Shown: piece by piece, positions 5,963 through 8,193 of the stretch | Layout: each line of letters opens with the position of its first letter | How positions within the stretch are numbered: position 1 is the stretch's first letter | Assembly (NCBI GenBank): GCA_947303105.1 | Contig: CAMYXQ010000036.1 | Location: 1-8,193 of the forward strand | From: an uncultured Caryophanales bacterium | Lineage (GTDB): Bacteria; Bacillota_I; Bacilli_A; RFN20; CAG-826 | Direction of reading: 5' to 3' | Length of the DNA stretch: 8,193 nucleotides | Notes under the pieces: model-generated | Told to the model about the DNA's origin: nothing | The model's database searches: none | What the model saw: the letters and a program-made list of their open reading frames with translations, nothing else | Translations under genes and position numbers: made by a program

Positions 5963-6382
5963 TTATTCTCCTTTTTCTTCTTTGCTGACGACTTTGCAAC
6001 GGATCGGAAGCTTGAAGCTCGCCATGCGGAGGGCTTCCTTCGCGAGATTGCCGTCGATGCCGCCGATTTCGAAGAGCACTTTGCCGGTCTTGACGACGGC
6101 GACCCAGCTCTCCGGGCTGCCTTTGCCGGAACCCATACGGACTTCGGCCGGCTTCTTGGTTTTGGCAAGATGCGGGAAGATGCGGATCCAGATCTGGCCG
6201 GCACGGTTGGTGTAACGGCTGAGGACGATACGGGCGCTTTCGATCTGACGGTTGGTCAGATAGCAACCCTCGAGGGCGACGAGACCGTATTCGCCGAAGT
6301 CGATGTTGGTGCCGCCTTTGGCATGGCCTTCGTACTTAAGGCTATGCGGGCGACGATACTTAACGCGATTTGGCTGTAGCAT
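5963..6382 (-). CDS. rplP: 50S ribosomal protein L16
   Basis: L16 is a large-subunit protein near the A-site tRNA elbow and helps organise the central protuberance. From the ATG at 6382 the protein has 139 residues, typical for L16. It begins MLQPNRVKYRR and has the conserved AKGGT (21-25), TNRQIESAR (43-51), MGSGKG (83-88) and ESWVAVVKTGKVLFE (91-105) segments. The open frame continues upstream to an ATG at 6517, but those 45 residues lie wholly inside the 3' part of rpsC and match nothing. Position 6382 is also preceded by AAGGAGA with 8-base spacing, so the short start is chosen. The first 23 bases overlap the end of rpsC, which suggests translational coupling. The terminal EEKGE codons carry the SD for rpmC. 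Confidence 0.97.
   Translation of the reverse strand: MLQPNRVKYRRPHSLKYEGHAKGGTNIDFGEYGLVALEGCYLTNRQIESARIVLSRYTNRAGQIWIRIFPHLAKTKKPAEVRMGSGKGSPESWVAVVKTGKVLFEIGGIDGNLAKEALRMASFKLPIRCKVVSKEEKGE
5968..5973 (-). promoter_or_regulatory. Ribosome binding site of rpmC inside rplP
   Basis: AAGGAG lies in the codons for the KGE end of L16, 8 bases before the L29 ATG at 5959. Confidence 0.75.
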
Positions 6383-7055
6383 TGTTGCGGTCTCCTTCCT
6401 TCTTTTCGGCTTCGCCCTTGCGAGCGGAGCGGCAGCACCAGACCTTGACGCCGATCCTACCATAAGAGGTATGAGCGTCCACGTGCGCGAAGTCGATGTC
6501 GGCGCGGAGGGTCTCAAGAGGAACGACGCCCTCTTTGTAGCCTTCGCGGCGGGCGATTTCGGCGCCGCCTAAGCGGCCCTGGCACTGGGTGCGGCAACCT
6601 AAGGCGCCGGCCTTTCTCATGCGCTGGATGGCTTTCTTCTGGGTGCTGCGGAACGATTGACGGTTCTCGAGCTCAGAGGCGATCCATTTGGCGATGAGGG
6701 TGGCGTCGAGGTCGGGATCCTTCACTTCGACGATGTCGATGCGGAGGGTGCCGGATTTGACGATTTTGCCAAGTTCCTTGCGGATGCGGGCGATATTGGC
6801 GCCGTCTTGGCCGATGATGACACCCGGGCGGGCGACGTGGGCGGTGACGATGACTTTGTAGCCATTCTCGCCTTTGACGCGGCCGATGTCGATGTGGCTG
6901 ACCATCGCGTCTTTCAGATTGGGTTCGAGGTAATTGCGGATCGCGATATCCTCCCAGAGGAGCGGACCGTATTCCTTTTTGGAAGCGAACCAATTGGATT
7001 CCCAGCCACGGTTGATGCCGACGCGAAGGCCGACTGCGTTAACTTTCTGTCCCAT
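6360..7055 (-). CDS. rpsC: 30S ribosomal protein S3
   Basis: S3 is a head protein of the small subunit at the mRNA entry channel, where with S4 and S5 it helps unwind mRNA. The protein has 231 residues, within the family range. It starts MGQKVNAVGLRVG, which fixes the ATG at 7055. A KH RNA-binding domain with the VIIGQDGANI loop lies at about 79-88, and the C-terminal domain contains QGRLGGAEIARRE (159-171) and LRADIDFAH (183-191). After IGVKVW (201-206) the usual aromatic/glycine motif is replaced by CCRSARKG, and the last 25 residues are a polar, charged tail with no family resemblance. The 3' end overlaps the start of rplP by 23 bases and contains its SD. The SD of rpsC (AAAGGAGA) lies over the last codons of rplV, about 12 bases from the ATG. 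Confidence 0.97.
   Translation of the reverse strand: MGQKVNAVGLRVGINRGWESNWFASKKEYGPLLWEDIAIRNYLEPNLKDAMVSHIDIGRVKGENGYKVIVTAHVARPGVIIGQDGANIARIRKELGKIVKSGTLRIDIVEVKDPDLDATLIAKWIASELENRQSFRSTQKKAIQRMRKAGALGCRTQCQGRLGGAEIARREGYKEGVVPLETLRADIDFAHVDAHTSYGRIGVKVWCCRSARKGEAEKKEGDRNNATAKSR
6391..6397 (-). promoter_or_regulatory. Ribosome binding site of rplP inside rpsC
   Basis: AAGGAGA lies within the last codons of rpsC, 8 bases before the ATG at 6382. It decides the L16 start in favour of this ATG rather than the one at 6517. Confidence 0.8.
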
Positions 7056-7063
7056 AAATTCGC

Positions 7064-7666
7064 TTATCTCCTTTCTTTGACGACGACGCGGAGGTGCGAC
7101 ATCCTCTTCCAGACCGGGGAGGCGCTGCCCTTGGCGCGCGGGGTGTATCTCTTCATTTTCTTACCATCGGAAGCCTGGATCTCGGCGACGTAGAGGAGGT
7201 CGCCGTCCAAGTTGAAGTTGTTGGTGGCGTTGGCCGCCGCGGACTTGATGGCTTTGTAGATGGGAAGCGCGGCGCTCTTATTGAGATGTTTGAGGAGCGC
7301 GAGCGCTTCGTTGACGTTGCGGCCGCGGACGTAGTCGGCCACGAGGCGCATTTTGCGCGGGGTGACGCGGATGTCGCGGGCGACGCAGGTCGCTTCGGTG
7401 ACCGGGGCCTTGACGGGCTTCGGTTCTTCCTTTTTCGCTTCGGCCTTCGGGGCAGCGGGTTTCTTGGCGGCCGGCTTTTTGGCCGGGGCTTTCTTCGTCG
7501 CCGCTTTTGGGGCTTCTTCGACGACCGGCGCCTTTTCGGCGACCGGGGCTTCCGCCTTCGGAGCGGCCGGTTTCTTGGCCGGGGCTTTCTTGGCGGCCGG
7601 TTTCTTTTCGGCAGCCGCTTTCGGAGCAGCCTTCTTGGCTACGGGTTTCTTTTCTTCTTCTGCCAT
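7064..7666 (-). CDS. rplV: 50S ribosomal protein L22 with long Lys/Ala/Pro-rich N-terminal extension
   Basis: L22 binds 23S rRNA, and its beta-hairpin lines the nascent peptide exit tunnel. The protein has 200 residues against the usual 110-120. The L22 core runs from about residue 91 to the end: the DIRVTPRKMRLVADYVRG segment (98-115), the long helix region, the hairpin (about 155-178) and the terminal HLRVVVKERR. Residues 1-90 are a low-complexity tail of Lys, Ala, Pro and Glu with repeated AKKPAA and PKAEA units, resembling histone-H1-like tails. The start at 7666 is well supported: TAAGGAG lies at ideal spacing, and no ATG occurs between the tail and the core before Met106 inside the core. 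The last codons, GAA AGG AGA TAA, carry the SD for rpsC. Tails on L22 are known in some mollicutes; a role in RNA or nucleoid binding is only a guess. Confidence 0.96.
   Translation of the reverse strand: MAEEEKKPVAKKAAPKAAAEKKPAAKKAPAKKPAAPKAEAPVAEKAPVVEEAPKAATKKAPAKKPAAKKPAAPKAEAKKEEPKPVKAPVTEATCVARDIRVTPRKMRLVADYVRGRNVNEALALLKHLNKSAALPIYKAIKSAAANATNNFNLDGDLLYVAEIQASDGKKMKRYTPRAKGSASPVWKRMSHLRVVVKERR
7397..7666 (-). repeat. Low-complexity coding repeat encoding the L22 N-terminal tail
   Basis: This part of rplV encodes about 90 residues made almost only of K, A, P, E and V. The unit KKAPAKKPAAPKAEA occurs at residues 26-40 (7547-7591). It recurs at residues 58-77 (7436-7495), where an extra KKPAA is inserted, so the second copy reads KKAPAKKPAAKKPAAPKAEA. 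The codons are largely AAG, GCC and CCG, like the rest of the operon, so this looks like local duplication and slippage within the gene rather than an inserted foreign piece. Confidence 0.85.
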
Positions 7667-7675
7667 TGTTGCTCA

Positions 7676-7682
7676 CTCCTTA
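7676..7682 (-). promoter_or_regulatory. Ribosome binding site of rplV fused to the rpsS stop
   Basis: The minus strand reads TAAGGAG, where TAA is the rpsS stop and AAGGAG is the SD, 9 bases before the rplV ATG. This site decides that the long, tail-bearing start of L22 is the real one. Confidence 0.85.
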
Positions 7683-7967
7683 TTTCTTCGCGGCTCTGTC
7701 TTCGGCGTTGTTGCCGTGATGGCCGGGGAAGTTGCGGGTTGGGGCGAATTCGCCCAACTTGTGGCCGACCATGTCTTCGGTGACATAGACGGTGATGTGT
7801 TCTTTACCATTGTAAACGGCGAAGGTGTGTTCGACGAAGGCGGGATAAATCGTCGAACGGCGGGACCAGGTTTTGATGATCTCTTTTTTGCCGGCTTTGT
7901 CCATGGCTTCAACCTTCTTGAGAAGGTATTCATCCACGAACGGCCCTTTCTTAAGCGAACGAGACAT
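7680..7967 (-). CDS. rpsS: 30S ribosomal protein S19
   Basis: S19 sits in the head of the small subunit, forms a pair with S13 and touches the A-site region. The protein has 95 residues, normal for the family. The start MSRSLKKGPF and the central VYVTEDMVGHKLGEFAPTR segment (about residues 60-78) are diagnostic. The ATG at 7967 is preceded by AAAGGAGAG with good spacing, and the N-terminus matches the usual family start, so this start is preferred. The C-terminal tail after the conserved APTR segment is HHGNNAEDRAAKK, a little longer and more polar than in many homologues, but the length is still ordinary. It lies between rplB (17-base gap) and rplV (13-base gap). Its TAA stop forms part of the SD of rplV. 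Confidence 0.98.
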   Translation of the reverse strand: MSRSLKKGPFVDEYLLKKVEAMDKAGKKEIIKTWSRRSTIYPAFVEHTFAVYNGKEHITVYVTEDMVGHKLGEFAPTRNFPGHHGNNAEDRAAKK

Positions 7968-7984
7968 GTTCTATCTCTCCTTTC

Positions 7985-8193
7985 TTACTTAGACGCGCGG
8001 CGCACGATGAGCCGGGTCGAGTTCTTCTTTTGACGGCGGGTCTTGACGCCCTGGACGCGCTTGCCCCACGGGGAACGGGGAGCATCGCGGCCGACGGGGC
8101 ACTTACCCTCACCACCGCCGTGGGGGTGGTCGACCGGGTTCATGGCGGAGCCACGGACGGTCGGACGGACGCCGTTCCAGCGGGATTTCCCGG
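7985..8193 (-). CDS. rplB: 50S ribosomal protein L2, C-terminal part (5' end outside window)
   Basis: L2 is a primary 23S rRNA-binding protein of the large subunit, needed for subunit association and close to the peptidyl transferase centre. Only the last 68 codons lie in the window, ending in TAA at 7987-7985; the upstream end is cut by the window edge, leaving two bases of a split codon. The translation contains the hallmark segment VRGSAMNPVDHPHGGGEGK, including the histidine-rich loop that approaches the peptidyl transferase centre, followed by a WGK segment and a very basic tail ending IVRRASK. rpsS follows after 17 bases, the standard S10-operon order. I read this translation by hand. 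No oddity is seen in the visible part, and the identity is secure. Confidence 0.97.
   Translation of the reverse strand, partial: GKSRWNGVRPTVRGSAMNPVDHPHGGGEGKCPVGRDAPRSPWGKRVQGVKTRRQKKNSTRLIVRRASK

Noticed and set aside
6383..6517. 45-residue N-terminal extension of L16 from an ATG at 6517
   Set aside because: The family-typical start MLQPNRVKYRR and a well-spaced SD are at 6382. The upstream codons are rpsC sequence read in another frame.
7397..7666. The L22 tail as a separate histone-like gene or an inserted element
   Set aside because: It is in frame and continuous with the L22 core, without an intervening stop or start. Codon use matches the neighbours and there are no flanking repeats.
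7094..7783. Plus-strand open frame of 229 codons antisense to rplV, rich in Gly/Arg/Leu/Phe
   Set aside because: It is the mirror of the low-complexity Lys/Ala/Pro coding region of L22, with no SD or domain of its own.

Overview
The window is one uninterrupted stretch of a bacterial S10-spc ribosomal protein operon, read entirely from the minus strand (transcription runs from high to low coordinates). It holds 17 genes with almost no space between them: rplB (3' end only), rpsS, rplV, rpsC, rplP, rpmC, rpsQ, rplN, rplX, rplE, rpsZ (zinc-type S14), rpsH, rplF, rplR, rpsE, rplO and secY. No RNA gene, mobile element, CRISPR array or foreign cargo is visible. There is no gene-free stretch over 300 bases; the longest non-coding piece is the AT-rich 49 bases after secY.

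Organism: the short four-cysteine (C+) S14, the gene order and the wording of SecY, S3 and L16 suggest a Gram-positive, Bacillota-type bacterium. Absence of rpmD (L30) between rpsE and rplO, the secY-like sequence LLGGGALSNFS and the charged tails on L22 and S5 recall the Erysipelotrichia/Mollicutes side of the Bacilli. Coding DNA is visibly GC-rich, however, with strong C/G third positions, unlike classical AT-rich mollicutes. TGA is a stop (end of secY) and the tryptophan codons I read are TGG, so the standard bacterial code applies. The lineage is an inference, not a reading.

Layout from upstream to downstream: 8193-5963 is the tail of the S10 cluster (L2, S19, L22, S3, L16), 5959-5420 is L29 and S17, and 5416-50 is the spc cluster (L14, L24, L5, S14, S8, L6, L18, S5, L15, SecY). 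Gaps range from 18 bases down to overlaps of 1 or 23 bases. Every junction has a purine-rich Shine-Dalgarno (SD) sequence. Many are fused with the preceding stop codon (TAAGGAG) or written into the last codons of the upstream gene, which implies one transcript with tightly coupled translation.

Together the genes supply adjacent parts of both ribosomal subunits, plus the SecY channel that takes nascent proteins across or into the membrane. The window holds no new system. Its unusual points are modifications of ordinary parts: a roughly 90-residue Lys/Ala/Pro-rich N-terminal tail on L22, tails at both ends of S5, an acidic tail on S17, a divergent S3 C-terminus, and the missing rpmD with its neighbours joined by TAATG overlaps.
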